Below are positions 42,714-53,100 of a DNA stretch of 64,000 nucleotides, in pieces. The notes beneath the pieces were generated by a model, which was not told the origin of the DNA, searched no databases, and was given only the letters and a program-made list of their open reading frames with translations. The stretch spans positions 62,001 through 126,000 of the forward strand of contig JAZKFT010000005.1 in assembly GCA_040386335.1 (NCBI GenBank), written 5' to 3'. Origin of the DNA: JAZKFT01 sp040386335. Its GTDB lineage: Bacteria > Bacteroidota > Bacteroidia > Chitinophagales > Chitinophagaceae. The position numbers and the translations under genes were made by a program. The first letter of the stretch is position 1; every line of letters begins with the position of its first letter.

Positions 42714-44009
42714 ATGAAAAGACATTGCATTATTGTTCTCATTTCCTTTTTTTCTTACTCCGCATTGCAAGCACAGGATTTAAGCAAACTGGTAGATACA
42801 AAATCACAAGCCATACAAAATAAACTGGTGGAATGGAGGCGCCACCTGCACCAGAACCCGGAATTAAGCAACCGGGAAACCAATACACAGAAATATGTAT
42901 TGGAGCATTTAAAGAAACTGGGTATAGAAACACAAACCCTTGCAAAGACAGGCGTGGTGGGGATTTTAAAAGGAGGCAAACCAGGACCTGTTATCGCGTT
43001 ACGCGCCGATATGGATGCGTTGCCGGTGCTCGAAAGGGGAGACCTTCCATTTAAATCAACTGTGAAAGCGGACTACCTGGGTCAGCAGGTTCCGGTGATG
43101 CATGCATGCGGGCACGACACGCATGTGTCGATGCTAATGGGTACAGCAGAAGTGCTGGCTGCTATGAAAAAAGACATCGCAGGCACAGTGAAATTTATTT
43201 TTCAACCCGCCGAGGAAGGACCGCCAGGGGATGAAGAAGGCGGTGCACCGCTAATGGTAAAAGAAGGTGTGATGGAAAACCCCAAAGTAGATGTCGTATT
43301 CGGCATGCATATCGAAAGCTGGATAGAGGAAGGGAAAGTGTTTTACAAACCCGGCGCTTTTATGGCTGCCAGCGACTGGTTTAGTATTAAAGTAAAAGGA
43401 AAGCAAAGCCACGGATCACAACCCTGGCTGGGTATCGATCCTATTGCGATCGGGGCACAGATCATTAATGGACTGCAGCAAATCGTTAGCCGCCAGGAGG
43501 ATCTTACTAAGGCACCAGTTGTAATTACAGTTGGTAAAATAAATTCAGGTGTTCGCAATAATATCATCCCGGAAGAATTGGAAATGTATGGAACCATACG
43601 AACCCTCGACAGCAAGATGCAAAAAGATGTTCACGAACGGATTACTAGAACGGTAACCAAAATAGCGGAAGCCAACGGCACCACCGCCGAGGTAAAAATT
43701 GACACCAAAACCCTGGTGACATATAACACACCGGAACTCACCAAACAAATACTTCCCAGCCTCGAAAAGTCAATGGGCGCGGGTAATGTACAGGAAACCC
43801 ACTGGGTAACAGGTGCTGAAGATTTTTCTTACTACGGAACCAAAGCGCCAAGTGTGTTTCTTTATTATGGCGGTATGCCCAAGGGCAACGATCCAACCAA
43901 AGCACCGCCACATCATACACCTGATTTTATGGTGAGTGATGCGATGTTGTATAATGGTGTGAAGATCTTTTGTAACCTGGTTTTTGATTATCCAGGGTTG
44001 AAGAAGTAG
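42714..44009 (+). CDS. Exported M20D-type amidohydrolase/peptidase
   Basis: A 431-residue zinc amidohydrolase of the M20D subgroup (N-acyl-amino-acid or IAA-amino-acid hydrolase-like). It has a signal peptide (hydrophobic ILISFFSYSALQA, then QDLSK), so it acts outside the cytoplasm. Metal and catalytic residues are visible in ALRADMDALPV, MHACGHDTHVSMLMG, FQPAEEGPPGDEEGG, GMHIESW and GAEDFSYYG. The dimerisation lid domain lies between about 195 and 320. Subgroup members remove acyl groups from amino acids or small conjugates. An APC permease gene faces it convergently (starting at 44183), separated by a long stem-loop. Confidence 0.93.
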   Translation: MKRHCIIVLISFFSYSALQAQDLSKLVDTKSQAIQNKLVEWRRHLHQNPELSNRETNTQKYVLEHLKKLGIETQTLAKTGVVGILKGGKPGPVIALRADMDALPVLERGDLPFKSTVKADYLGQQVPVMHACGHDTHVSMLMGTAEVLAAMKKDIAGTVKFIFQPAEEGPPGDEEGGAPLMVKEGVMENPKVDVVFGMHIESWIEEGKVFYKPGAFMAASDWFSIKVKGKQSHGSQPWLGIDPIAIGAQIINGLQQIVSRQEDLTKAPVVITVGKINSGVRNNIIPEELEMYGTIRTLDSKMQKDVHERITRTVTKIAEANGTTAEVKIDTKTLVTYNTPELTKQILPSLEKSMGAGNVQETHWVTGAEDFSYYGTKAPSVFLYYGGMPKGNDPTKAPPHHTPDFMVSDAMLYNGVKIFCNLVFDYPGLKK

Positions 44010-44050
44010 GGTTAATTCAGAAACCGGTTTGGCCTTCATATTATAATGTA

Positions 44051-44156
44051 TCGTCATTGCGAGGGTTCTTGCCCGTGGCATTGACTTAATACTACCAACT
44101 GAATACAATGCTGGGGATTGCCACGTCGGGGCAAGAACCCCTCCTCGCAATGACGA
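44051..44156. repeat. Long inverted repeat between convergent genes (REP/MITE-like)
   Basis: TCGTCATTGCGAG (44051-44063) pairs with CTCGCAATGACGA (44144-44156). The stem continues with GGTTCTTGCCC and GGGCAAGAACC, and GTGGCA and TGCCAC, with bulges of 3-4 bases, around a loop of about 38 bases. The terminal segment (CGTCATTGCGAGG) is a well-known dispersed repeat in bacteria. It lies between the M20 and APC genes and could end both transcripts. Confidence 0.8.
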
Positions 44157-44182
44157 TCCCTGAGTCTGAGGTGACTGTCATG

Positions 44183-45601
44183 CTACTTCCTTTTAAAATA
44201 ATAATACAAAGGAATGCCCAAGGCAGTCAGCAGTAACCCTAATACCGAATTGATAACCGGTGCTCTGCCTGCGGCGTAGTTGCTGATATCGTTATACAAT
44301 GTAGTGCCGATATAGAATACCGTAAACCCGACAAAGAGTATTGGAATAATGGGGTAGCCCCACACTTTGTATGGTCGTTCGGCTTCCGGCATTTTTTTTC
44401 GTAATATAAAAAAGCCCACCACGGTAAGCCCGTAAAAGAACCAGGCCATAAAAATAAACATGTCGGTTAGGATGTCGAAGGAGCCTGTGATCACAAAAAG
44501 GCTGCTCCATATGCCGTGTAGTAGAACCGCGTTCCCAGGACTTTTAAACCGTGGATGTACCTTTCCCGCCCAGGCAAAGAAGCTTTTATTTTGAGCCATG
44601 GCGAAAGTAATCCTGGCACAAGCCAGTGTATTTACGTTGGTAGCGCCAAAGCAGGAAACAGCGATCAGTAATGCTATAAACCCACCTCCAAAAATCCCCA
44701 TCATTTTTTCAGCAGCATCGCTGGCCACAAGCGGTGATGCGGCCATGGTATCAATGGGCAGGGCGTAGAGGTAGGCCAGGTTGATCAACACGTAAACAGC
44801 CATGCAAATACCAATGCCGATAAAAAGGCTCTTTGTTAGATTCCTCGTGGGGTTCTTTAATTCACCCGCCATCATCGTAATATTATTCCAGCCATCGTAA
44901 GAGGCAAAAGCACCTGACGTGGCTGCCACAAAAGCCGCTACCATGGCCCATCCTGTAAGATGGGTGTGAGAAGAAGGTGTCGTAAAATTGCTAACATTTC
45001 CATGGCCGGTGATGAAGATACCAAACACTAAAAAAAGGATGGCTACGGTTTTGAGTACCGTTGCAATAAACTGGATACCATTGCCCCATCGCACACTGAT
45101 ATAGTTGATGGCGCTTAATGTCATAATGGTAATGATAGCAAGTGATTTCACGCCGGCATTTTGCAAAGGGAAAATGTCGCCGATCATCGGGATATGCCAC
45201 TTAACTGATTGTTCAATGGCAGCGGAGAATTTGGGCAGGTGGATGAAGTATTCTGTGTACTGTGCAAACACATAAGCGATGGAGGCTACCGCTGCGGTAT
45301 TGATCACGGCAAATCCACTCCATCCGTACAGGAAGGCCCAGAAATTACCATACATTTTTTTCAGGTAAATGTATTGACCGCCGGTTTCCGGGAACATGGA
45401 ACCGAGTTCAGCATAGATCATTCCCCCGAAAATGGAGATAATCCCTGCGACTACCCATACTGCAATCAGCATGATGGGCGAACCCAGCTGTGCCGCCATG
45501 GTGGCCGGCTTCATAAAAATACCTGAGCCGATAACGCTGCCCACCACGATGGCTACGGCACTTGAAAGACCGATTGTTTTGTTCAGTTGGGGGTTAGGCA
45601 T
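44183..45601 (-). CDS. APC-family amino acid permease
   Basis: A 472-residue membrane transporter with twelve predicted helices. The N-terminus GLSSAVAIVVGSVIGSGIFMKP is the APC signature in helix 1, containing the backbone-binding GSGIF. Helix 6 carries FASYDGWNNITMMAGELKNPTRNL, the second substrate motif typical of LAT-like and YfnA-like members. The end is short and basic (YYYFKRK). It probably exchanges or imports amino acids at the inner membrane; specificity is not clear. It faces the M20 amidohydrolase gene, and both could act on amino-acid conjugates, but the two are not co-transcribed. Confidence 0.92.
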   Translation of the reverse strand: MPNPQLNKTIGLSSAVAIVVGSVIGSGIFMKPATMAAQLGSPIMLIAVWVVAGIISIFGGMIYAELGSMFPETGGQYIYLKKMYGNFWAFLYGWSGFAVINTAAVASIAYVFAQYTEYFIHLPKFSAAIEQSVKWHIPMIGDIFPLQNAGVKSLAIITIMTLSAINYISVRWGNGIQFIATVLKTVAILFLVFGIFITGHGNVSNFTTPSSHTHLTGWAMVAAFVAATSGAFASYDGWNNITMMAGELKNPTRNLTKSLFIGIGICMAVYVLINLAYLYALPIDTMAASPLVASDAAEKMMGIFGGGFIALLIAVSCFGATNVNTLACARITFAMAQNKSFFAWAGKVHPRFKSPGNAVLLHGIWSSLFVITGSFDILTDMFIFMAWFFYGLTVVGFFILRKKMPEAERPYKVWGYPIIPILFVGFTVFYIGTTLYNDISNYAAGRAPVINSVLGLLLTALGIPLYYYFKRK

Positions 45602-45853
45602 GACTTAGGGTAAAATGGAAAATTACCTAAAGATGCGCAATTCACTAAGCCGGAAATAAAGGCAATACCCTGGAATAAAAAACAGGTAGTGTTTATCCAT
45701 CAGTCGTTTATTAATTGGCGGCTGTTTACTGCTGAATTATTTGAAATAAAGGGTGCAAAAAACCATCTTATTTGTGTTTGCAGATGATGGTCAAAAAGAA
45801 ACTGTCAAAATGTTTCCGCTACTATTAAAAGAATACTATTTTATGCAGCGCAA

Positions 45854-48800
45854 ATGAGAGACATCCTTAAATATGCAATACTGCTGCTGTTCCTGCAAGG
45901 ATGTGCCGGAAATGCCAGTCAACCGGCACATGACGACCTGCCGCTATACCCTGAACCGGTTTCTGTTTCGCTAAATTTACAGGAAGGATATGCCATAAAC
46001 AAACTCACAGGTGATTCGATCAGGCCGGTTATTAATGAAGCCGGCGATACCATTAGAACAGGCATTCCTGTTCCGTTTGTTGTCAAAACCATCAACAAAG
46101 AAGAGGCTGTAACCTCGAAAAATATGGAAGCAGTCCAGGTGATTGAAACAATCCTGCCGGACAATATTCATCCGTTACCGGCTACACTTTCAGTCATCAT
46201 GGTTGATACCGCCCGTCTTAAAAAAGTAACGCCTGGAATGCGAGAGCCCTCTTCTATGCTACACAGTGTCTATGGCATAATACCAACCGGAGTTCCCGTG
46301 ACTGTGAGCAGCAAAAAAATGCCATTCAGTGAACCACAGCCGGTAAGAACGGCACCTATGCGTTTTAAAGATAATGCCACTTCTACCCTTCAATACCTCG
46401 ATGTAGACCAGGGCCTGGGCTTTTCTTACGTATATGCTATATGTGAAGACAGCAGGGGGAATATCTGGTTGGGTATGGATGGTATAGGGGTGAGCAAGTA
46501 TGACGGTGTGAACATTACCCATTATTCTGCGAAAGAAGGACTAGGCAACAACACAGTCCTGTCTATACTGGAGGATCATAAGGGCAATCTATGGTTCGGA
46601 ACACAGGCAGGCGTGACATCCTTTGATGGTAAAAACTTTACACAGTACCCTGAAAAGGGGGGATTGTCAAATAGTGAAGTCCTATCTATTTCAGAGGATA
46701 GAAAAGGGAATCTTTGGTTTAGCACATCGCGTGGACTTACAAGATTTAGTGGTAAGGATTTTATTCATTATACCACGAGAGAAGGCTTGCCCTGCGATAC
46801 TGTATCTCAATGTATCGAAGCAAAGAATGGCGACTTGTGGATCGCGACCTCCCTGGGTGCAGCTAAGTTCGACGGTCAGATTTTTACCATTTATTCACGG
46901 AAAGATGGGTTATCCGGTGATGGTGTTTGCAATTTGGTAGAAGATAAAAAAGGTAATATCTGGATGGGTATCAACAGTGGTGGCATTAATAAATTTGACG
47001 GCAAAACCATCACTCATTTTACAACGAAGGAAGGGCTCTCCAGTAATATCACCTGCTCGATGATTGCCGACAGGCATGACAATATATGGGTGGGTACTGC
47101 CGGTGGAGGACTCAATAAATTTGACGGAAAGAATTTCACACAGTACAAGCTGGAGCAGGGACTGTCAAATAATAAGGTAAGAAAAATGGTAGAAGACCGT
47201 AGCGGAAATATATGGTTTGGTACTGATGGCGGCGGCGTAAATAAACTCAGCGCCACCAGTTTCGACTACCAGGTGCCGGAAGCGTTGATGGACAATAACA
47301 GGGTAAGGCCTATACTGAAAGACAAAAACGGAGATCTTTGGTTTGGTACCGAAGGGGGGCATGTAGGAAAATTGGCTGCAGCCCGAAACCCGGTCGGAGA
47401 CCGGTTATTTACCTATTACAAAGTGCAGGATAAACTACGTGTCAAAGGCCAGCGGTCTCTATTGCAGGATAGGAAATCAAATATCTGGATAGGTACAACA
47501 GGTTCCGGAATTATTAAATATGATGGAACCGGTTTTGTAAACTATTCTCTCGGTGCCAGTATTGAAAGGGAATCCATTTATGATATACTGGAAGATAGAA
47601 AAGGACATCTCTGGTTTGGAACAAGAGACGGGAGTATTGTTAGGTACGATGGCCATTCTTTTGCTTTTTACACAACACAGCAGGGCATGCCGGGCAGTAT
47701 CATCTATTCCATGCTGGAAGATAAAAAAGGCATTATTTGGTTTTGTACAGAGGGCGGATTGTATCAATATGATGGAACAAATCTTATTTGCTATACACAG
47801 AAAGAAGGACTTTTCAACAAAGGCATCACATGTATCGCGGAAGACGACGTGGGAAATATCTGGTTGGGTACACAGGGTGCCGGGGTATGCCGGTTTGATG
47901 GGAAGTCTTTCACCTATTACTCCGAACAACAGGGGTTGACTAATAGCCGCGTATGGTCAGCACATTACGATTCAGCAAAACAGTTGTGGTTTGGAACTGA
48001 CAAAGGCCTTTCCCTGTTTGTTCCAAAAAATGACCCAGTGCAGCCTGGGAAGATAACCTACGGTGTATACAGCTTCGGGTACCAGGATGGACTCAAGGCA
48101 CTTGATTTTAATCTCCATAGTGTTTGTGTTGACAATGACAGTCGTATTTGGTGGGGTACCGGCAAGGGTGTTACTTCATTCGATTTTAATAAAGGATTTC
48201 ATCCTGATAGTATTCGCTCCCTGCGATTGAACGATATCAGAATAAATGAACGGTTCTATGATTTTCGGAATCTTTCTGATAGTGCAGCCCAAAAGATAAA
48301 CGTTGATAGTATCATTCCATTTACCAATTGCCCGGATAAATTATCGGTTTCATACAACCTGGATCATCTCAGCTTTCATTTTTCGGCAATCGATTGGTCG
48401 GCGCCCGGTAAAATAAAATACAGTTATCGCATTGTTGGTCTTGATAATACATGGAGCAGACCGTCGGAAGATCCCGTAGCCGACTATCGCAATTTAAGTC
48501 ATGGTGATTACCAGTTCCAGGTGAAAGCTATTGGCCAATCGCAGGTGTGGACAAAACCAATCACTTATCCTTTTACCATACGGCCGGCCTGGTGGCAAAC
48601 GGTGTGGTTTAAAATATTACTAGTGACGCTGGTCCTGGGATTGCTTTTCTTTCTTGCCCGGTTTATATACTATTACCAGCTACGCAAGCAAAAAAATATC
48701 CTTGAAAAACAACTGGCTGTTCAGTATGAAAGGCAACGCATTTCTTCGGAGATGCACGATGATATAGGCGCAGGTCTCTCAGGCATCAGGCTGATGACGG

Positions 48801-49324
48801 AGATGGCAAAAAGGAAATCGAAAGACGGGGAAAACATTTCAGATATAGAAAAGATCTACCAGTCAGTAGGCGATGTTTCTTCTAAAATGAAAGAAGTAAT
48901 ATGGGGCCTGAATGCGGAGAATGACCACCTGGCAAGCCTGGTTTCTTTTTTGCAAAACCAGGCAAGGCTTATGATGGAAAACTACCCTGGTAATTTTAAA
49001 ATAACCCTGCCGGACAAACTACCCGATATTAGAATAAGTGGTGAAGACAGGCGTCATATCTATCTCATGGTAAAAGAGGCATTGCATAATATTATTAAAC
49101 ACTCAGGGGCAGACCGGGTGCAAATAACGATTGCATGCACAGATAAACTGGTTATCGTAGTTTCTGACAATGGCAAAGGAATGAGCCTGAATGAGAGCAA
49201 GAATGGAGGAAACGGTTTGCAAAACATGCGACAGCGCATACGGCAGCTTGGCGGCGATTTTATTTGTAAAAATCAAGATGGCCTGGAATTGACACTTATA
49301 ATACCCCTGAAACCAACATTATGA
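45854..49324 (+). CDS. Two-component sensor histidine kinase with fourteen propeller repeats
   Basis: A 1,156-residue sensor kinase. The N-terminal signal ends in the lipobox-like LQGC (residues 14-17). About 25-175 is an unrecognised segment, and about 180-790 holds fourteen Reg_prop repeats (pattern EDxxGNxWFGTxxGGxxKFDG), enough for two seven-bladed propellers. A Y_Y_Y domain (about 855-912) precedes one transmembrane helix (about 918-942). The kinase part is of the HisKA_3/NarX type: phosphoacceptor histidine about 968 in MHDDIGAGLSG, and an ATPase with VVSDNGKGM and NGLQNMRQRI. The periplasmic propellers should bind a polymer or protein ligand. Its stop overlaps the start of the response regulator (ATGA), so the two are translationally coupled. 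Confidence 0.93.
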   Translation: MRDILKYAILLLFLQGCAGNASQPAHDDLPLYPEPVSVSLNLQEGYAINKLTGDSIRPVINEAGDTIRTGIPVPFVVKTINKEEAVTSKNMEAVQVIETILPDNIHPLPATLSVIMVDTARLKKVTPGMREPSSMLHSVYGIIPTGVPVTVSSKKMPFSEPQPVRTAPMRFKDNATSTLQYLDVDQGLGFSYVYAICEDSRGNIWLGMDGIGVSKYDGVNITHYSAKEGLGNNTVLSILEDHKGNLWFGTQAGVTSFDGKNFTQYPEKGGLSNSEVLSISEDRKGNLWFSTSRGLTRFSGKDFIHYTTREGLPCDTVSQCIEAKNGDLWIATSLGAAKFDGQIFTIYSRKDGLSGDGVCNLVEDKKGNIWMGINSGGINKFDGKTITHFTTKEGLSSNITCSMIADRHDNIWVGTAGGGLNKFDGKNFTQYKLEQGLSNNKVRKMVEDRSGNIWFGTDGGGVNKLSATSFDYQVPEALMDNNRVRPILKDKNGDLWFGTEGGHVGKLAAARNPVGDRLFTYYKVQDKLRVKGQRSLLQDRKSNIWIGTTGSGIIKYDGTGFVNYSLGASIERESIYDILEDRKGHLWFGTRDGSIVRYDGHSFAFYTTQQGMPGSIIYSMLEDKKGIIWFCTEGGLYQYDGTNLICYTQKEGLFNKGITCIAEDDVGNIWLGTQGAGVCRFDGKSFTYYSEQQGLTNSRVWSAHYDSAKQLWFGTDKGLSLFVPKNDPVQPGKITYGVYSFGYQDGLKALDFNLHSVCVDNDSRIWWGTGKGVTSFDFNKGFHPDSIRSLRLNDIRINERFYDFRNLSDSAAQKINVDSIIPFTNCPDKLSVSYNLDHLSFHFSAIDWSAPGKIKYSYRIVGLDNTWSRPSEDPVADYRNLSHGDYQFQVKAIGQSQVWTKPITYPFTIRPAWWQTVWFKILLVTLVLGLLFFLARFIYYYQLRKQKNILEKQLAVQYERQRISSEMHDDIGAGLSGIRLMTEMAKRKSKDGENISDIEKIYQSVGDVSSKMKEVIWGLNAENDHLASLVSFLQNQARLMMENYPGNFKITLPDKLPDIRISGEDRRHIYLMVKEALHNIIKHSGADRVQITIACTDKLVIVVSDNGKGMSLNESKNGGNGLQNMRQRIRQLGGDFICKNQDGLELTLIIPLKPTL

Positions 49325-49944
49325 TCAGTATTTCCATTGTTGAAGACAATGACCAGTTCAGGACTGCGCTGGAAGCTATTATCGCGGGGCAAGCAGAATT
49401 TACCCTGGTGGGGTCCTATGCCAGCGCTGAAAAAGCAATGACCGAGTTGACCGAAAATCCTCCTGATATCGTGATTGCTGATATAAGCCTGCCGGGGATA
49501 CGTGGCACAGAATTGATAGTAAGAGTAAAAGATAAAATACCCCGAACGCAATTTATGGTATGCAGTATACACGATGATAACGATACTATTTTTGAGGCAT
49601 TGAAATGTGGTGCCCTGGGTTATATCCTGAAAGACCCTGTAACCACAGAAGAAATTTGTAAGGCGATTCATGACCTGTACAAAGGAGGGTCGCCCATGAG
49701 CCCTTTTATCGCCAGGAAGGTGATCGACTCTTTTCAAAAGCCACCAATAAATGGCGAGCAATCGTTGCTGAGTCACAGGGAAAAAGAAGTATTGGAATTC
49801 CTGGCAAAAGGAATGACCTACAAGGAAATTGCGATGCAACTTGGTGTGGGCGCAGAAACTATCAAGAAGCACCTAAAGAATATCTACCAGAAGTTGCATG
49901 TCCAAAATAAAATAGAAGCGCTGAATAAGTTCAGGCTATTGTAA
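49321..49944 (+). CDS. NarL/FixJ-type response regulator
   Basis: A 207-residue transcription regulator. The receiver domain (about 1-120) has the acidic pair ED at 8-9, the phosphoacceptor aspartate 54 in VIADISLPG, and KDPVT with the conserved lysine near 105. The LuxR-type helix-turn-helix (about 145-207) shows LSHREKEVLEFLAKGMTYKE, GVGAETIKKHLKNIYQKL, and ends NKFRLL. The start overlaps the kinase stop by four bases. The next gene downstream is the giant adhesin-like protein, about 200 bp after the stop, with a terminator-like stem-loop between. The regulator therefore may control nearby surface genes, but no binding site was identified. Confidence 0.95.
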   Translation: MISISIVEDNDQFRTALEAIIAGQAEFTLVGSYASAEKAMTELTENPPDIVIADISLPGIRGTELIVRVKDKIPRTQFMVCSIHDDNDTIFEALKCGALGYILKDPVTTEEICKAIHDLYKGGSPMSPFIARKVIDSFQKPPINGEQSLLSHREKEVLEFLAKGMTYKEIAMQLGVGAETIKKHLKNIYQKLHVQNKIEALNKFRLL

Positions 49945-49980
49945 GTCCTGCGCCGACCTTGTACCCCTGATGTCGGGGAT

Positions 49981-50037
49981 GTTCAATGATGATCGAAAAG
50001 CTAACTGTAGCCTTCGAAGGCATTGAACGTTTTTTTT
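49981..50037 (+). terminator. Terminator-like stem-loop after the response regulator gene
   Basis: GTTCAATG (49981-49988) pairs with CATTGAAC (50021-50028), enclosing the inner palindrome CCTTCGAAGG (50011-50020), and a run of eight Ts follows. It should separate the two-component genes from the adhesin gene. Confidence 0.6.
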
Positions 50038-50055
50038 ACCGAAAAACCGCTTTTC

Positions 50056-50073
50056 ATTCCCCGAATGGGGAAT
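50056..50073. repeat. Small hairpin upstream of the adhesin gene
   Basis: ATTCCCC and GGGGAAT pair around a four-base loop, 69 bp before the ATG. It may be part of a leader or a regulator site; no promoter consensus was found next to it. Confidence 0.45.
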
Positions 50074-50141
50074 TGTTTTAAGTAGGGTCAACCTTTAGTT
50101 TTACGCTACAGTTTTTGCCCTTCCCAAAACCTTCCCAGCGT

Positions 50142-53100
50142 ATGCAGGTATCTATACGGAAAATACTTTCATACCTACAACCGAAACTATTTTCAGCCTT
50201 TATTATTTGGGGATTTGCAGCACCAATGGCTGCTTTTGCCCAGCCTGCCAACGATAATTGTGCAAGTGCCAGTTTCATTGCCATTGCCAATAGTGGCTTT
50301 GGCCTTGGCACCTATACCAGCACCCAGGACGATATGACTGCTGCTACCCTGCAAACAGGTGAAACTTTTGCAGCATCTATCAATACAGCCGGGATCAATA
50401 AAAAATCGGTTTGGTACAAATTTACGCTGCCCACCGCCCGTGGTGTACGCATCAGTCTGTTACAGCCGGGCAGCGCCATACAGGCGGGCGATGTGGGCTT
50501 TGCCGTATATCAATCCAACACTTGCCTGCCACCCGGCTCTGCTATCAGCGGCAAGCTTACGGCCATTGAAACTTTTGGCAATACCTACCATCCCTGTGTG
50601 GAACTTGGCGATTATTACATACAGGTAAGTGGAAACAACAATGCTAACGGGCCGGTTTATATAACTGTGGAAACGAGCCCAACCACTGCTGCTTATGATC
50701 GTCCGGCACAGGCTTATCATTTCGGTGTTTTACCCCGTGGCACATCGTCCCATCCACTTTTTAATATCGGTTGCCAGTCATTAGATGATGCAGGAGAGAT
50801 TTGTAATACGCTGGGCAATTACCAGAATTACAATAAAAGTACCTGGCATGTATTTACCACACCCGCCTATCTTGATTTTTTGAATATTGTGATGGGTGGA
50901 TGGCCAACCGCAGCTTTTAAATTCGGGTTCAAAATCTACCAGGGAGATGTACGTTCGACCCCATATTCAGGTTTGCCAACAGTTTGGGGATGTGATTCAT
51001 TAGTTACTGATGGTTATTCGTATGCCAATAAAGTTATAGGCTGCAATACGCTAAACCCCAACACTACTTATTCACTACAGTTGTTCTATGATAAAAACTA
51101 CACCAGCCAGATTACTTTAGATCTTGTATTGAATGGATTGGCACCCACCATTGCACCTGAGCCGATTTTATCTTCAATTGCTCCCACCACAAATAACCTG
51201 GGAGTATTACCAGCCAGCCCCACCGGCATTACCACTACCACCAATGATAATCTTGCTTGCAATGCCCGCCATGCAATACATCCATGTGAGCCATCGTTGC
51301 CTTTATCCGGCGTAGTTTATAATGGGGAAAATTACAAACTGAGTTCGTTTTTCATGTTCACCTTGTCTGCTACTTCCACCATTCAATTTACTACAACACC
51401 CGCACCGGGGGTGTGTAGTTCGCCAATGCTGCTAAGATTATTCAATCAAAACAGTTCTAACAATTGTGCTTCATTAGATACAACAAATATTATCAACAAA
51501 TTCATAACGAGTCAATCTATCAGTTGCTTGCCACCGGGCAATTATACAGTGCAAGTCATGGGGGTTGATACAAATATCTACAGTAAATATTGTCCAAAGG
51601 GTAGCCTTGGCACCAGCTTCATTTTGAGCTTAACGGTAAAAACAGTTACAGCGAGCAACAAATACAATCTTTCTTCTTCCGGTGCATTTGATACGCTAAA
51701 CAGGGTTAGTGGAATAATGCAACCATTAGTGCCGGGAGTTACTTATAATAGCAAGATTGATACTTTTGGCTGTGGCAATACCGTGTTGCCTGCAAATAAT
51801 TGTGATCCGGCATTTACAAAGGCGATATACCGGGAGTTTATTGTACCAGACAGTGGGATGGTGAGTTTATGGAGTTCAAGTTGGAGTTCGCAACACAGGA
51901 TTTATAAAGGCGATGCCAATGCAACCGCTATTGCTCAAAACACATTTAGTCACCCCGGTGTTCTTTCAGGATTAACTTCGCAAACCGTTTGTTTAACCGA
52001 ACCTAACCCCGGGTTTGTTCCCTGTGACGGTAGAAAAGTTTGCGTAGTGCCGGGCACCTACACACAGGTTACATTTGGTTATTCGGGAATCATCGGAACA
52101 GCTTATCAATTTCAAACAAGATTTAATCCTGTTACCACTGCTCATGGTACTCCTGCCACGGCTGAAGATCTGGGTGATGTACTCGGCATTATTCCTCCAG
52201 GCGGTGGAAATATAACAAGCACGGTAGATTACTACTCCTGCAAAGACAATGCTGTTGCAATAAACGGTTTTCAACCATGCACGGTTGATGGAATATTGGC
52301 AACAAAAGTGATTTATCGCCAATTTTACCTGAGTAGTCCTTCGGGCTTGTCTATTGAAAGCCTTGCTGATGGATGTGCCGGTGGGGGACAGCTCACTCTA
52401 TTTAAGGGACGGGCTACTGATGGATTAGCGGCATTGACAGTAATGCCTGCCCCCTACAGATGCTTTACCACTGTAGGGGGCAACGCTTGTTCACCACTTG
52501 ATGCGGGTTGGTACACCGTAGTTTCCTATGGCACGGGTCCGTCTTATGATCAGCCTACCCGGGATGTAAATCCAGGTTTTTCCAACTATAGCCAGTTTGT
52601 TGGGTATGGCAATAAAGTTCGGATTACACTGGTTCTTCCTACTTGCCCACTTCCAAAATATAATCGTCCGCATAAAGCAGCTATTGATAACATGACTGGC
52701 AAGCCTTACTTAATTCAATGGGGCCCAAGGGTTGGCCATACGGACGCCTACCCAAAAACAGATACCACTTACACCCTATCTACCGAAAATTTTAATTGCA
52801 AAAATGATACGCCATTCATATCACATCCCATTGTGGGTTGTAATCCTTCAGTAACAAAACTGGCTTATTGGGTCTTCCGCATTACGCAGGAAAGTTTTGT
52901 AGCCATCAATACTGAAAATTATTGGAATGGTGCACCCTATGCGTATGCTGCAAAGGTCTATGCCGGCAATGTCCGTACCGATTCTGCGCTCTTTAGTACT
53001 GCCCAACCCATTCAGCCATGCCTGTTTTCGCTGGGGCATATACAGCTTTGCAAATTGCAACCGGGGGATTATACCCTCGTAGTGTTTGCCACACCCGATG

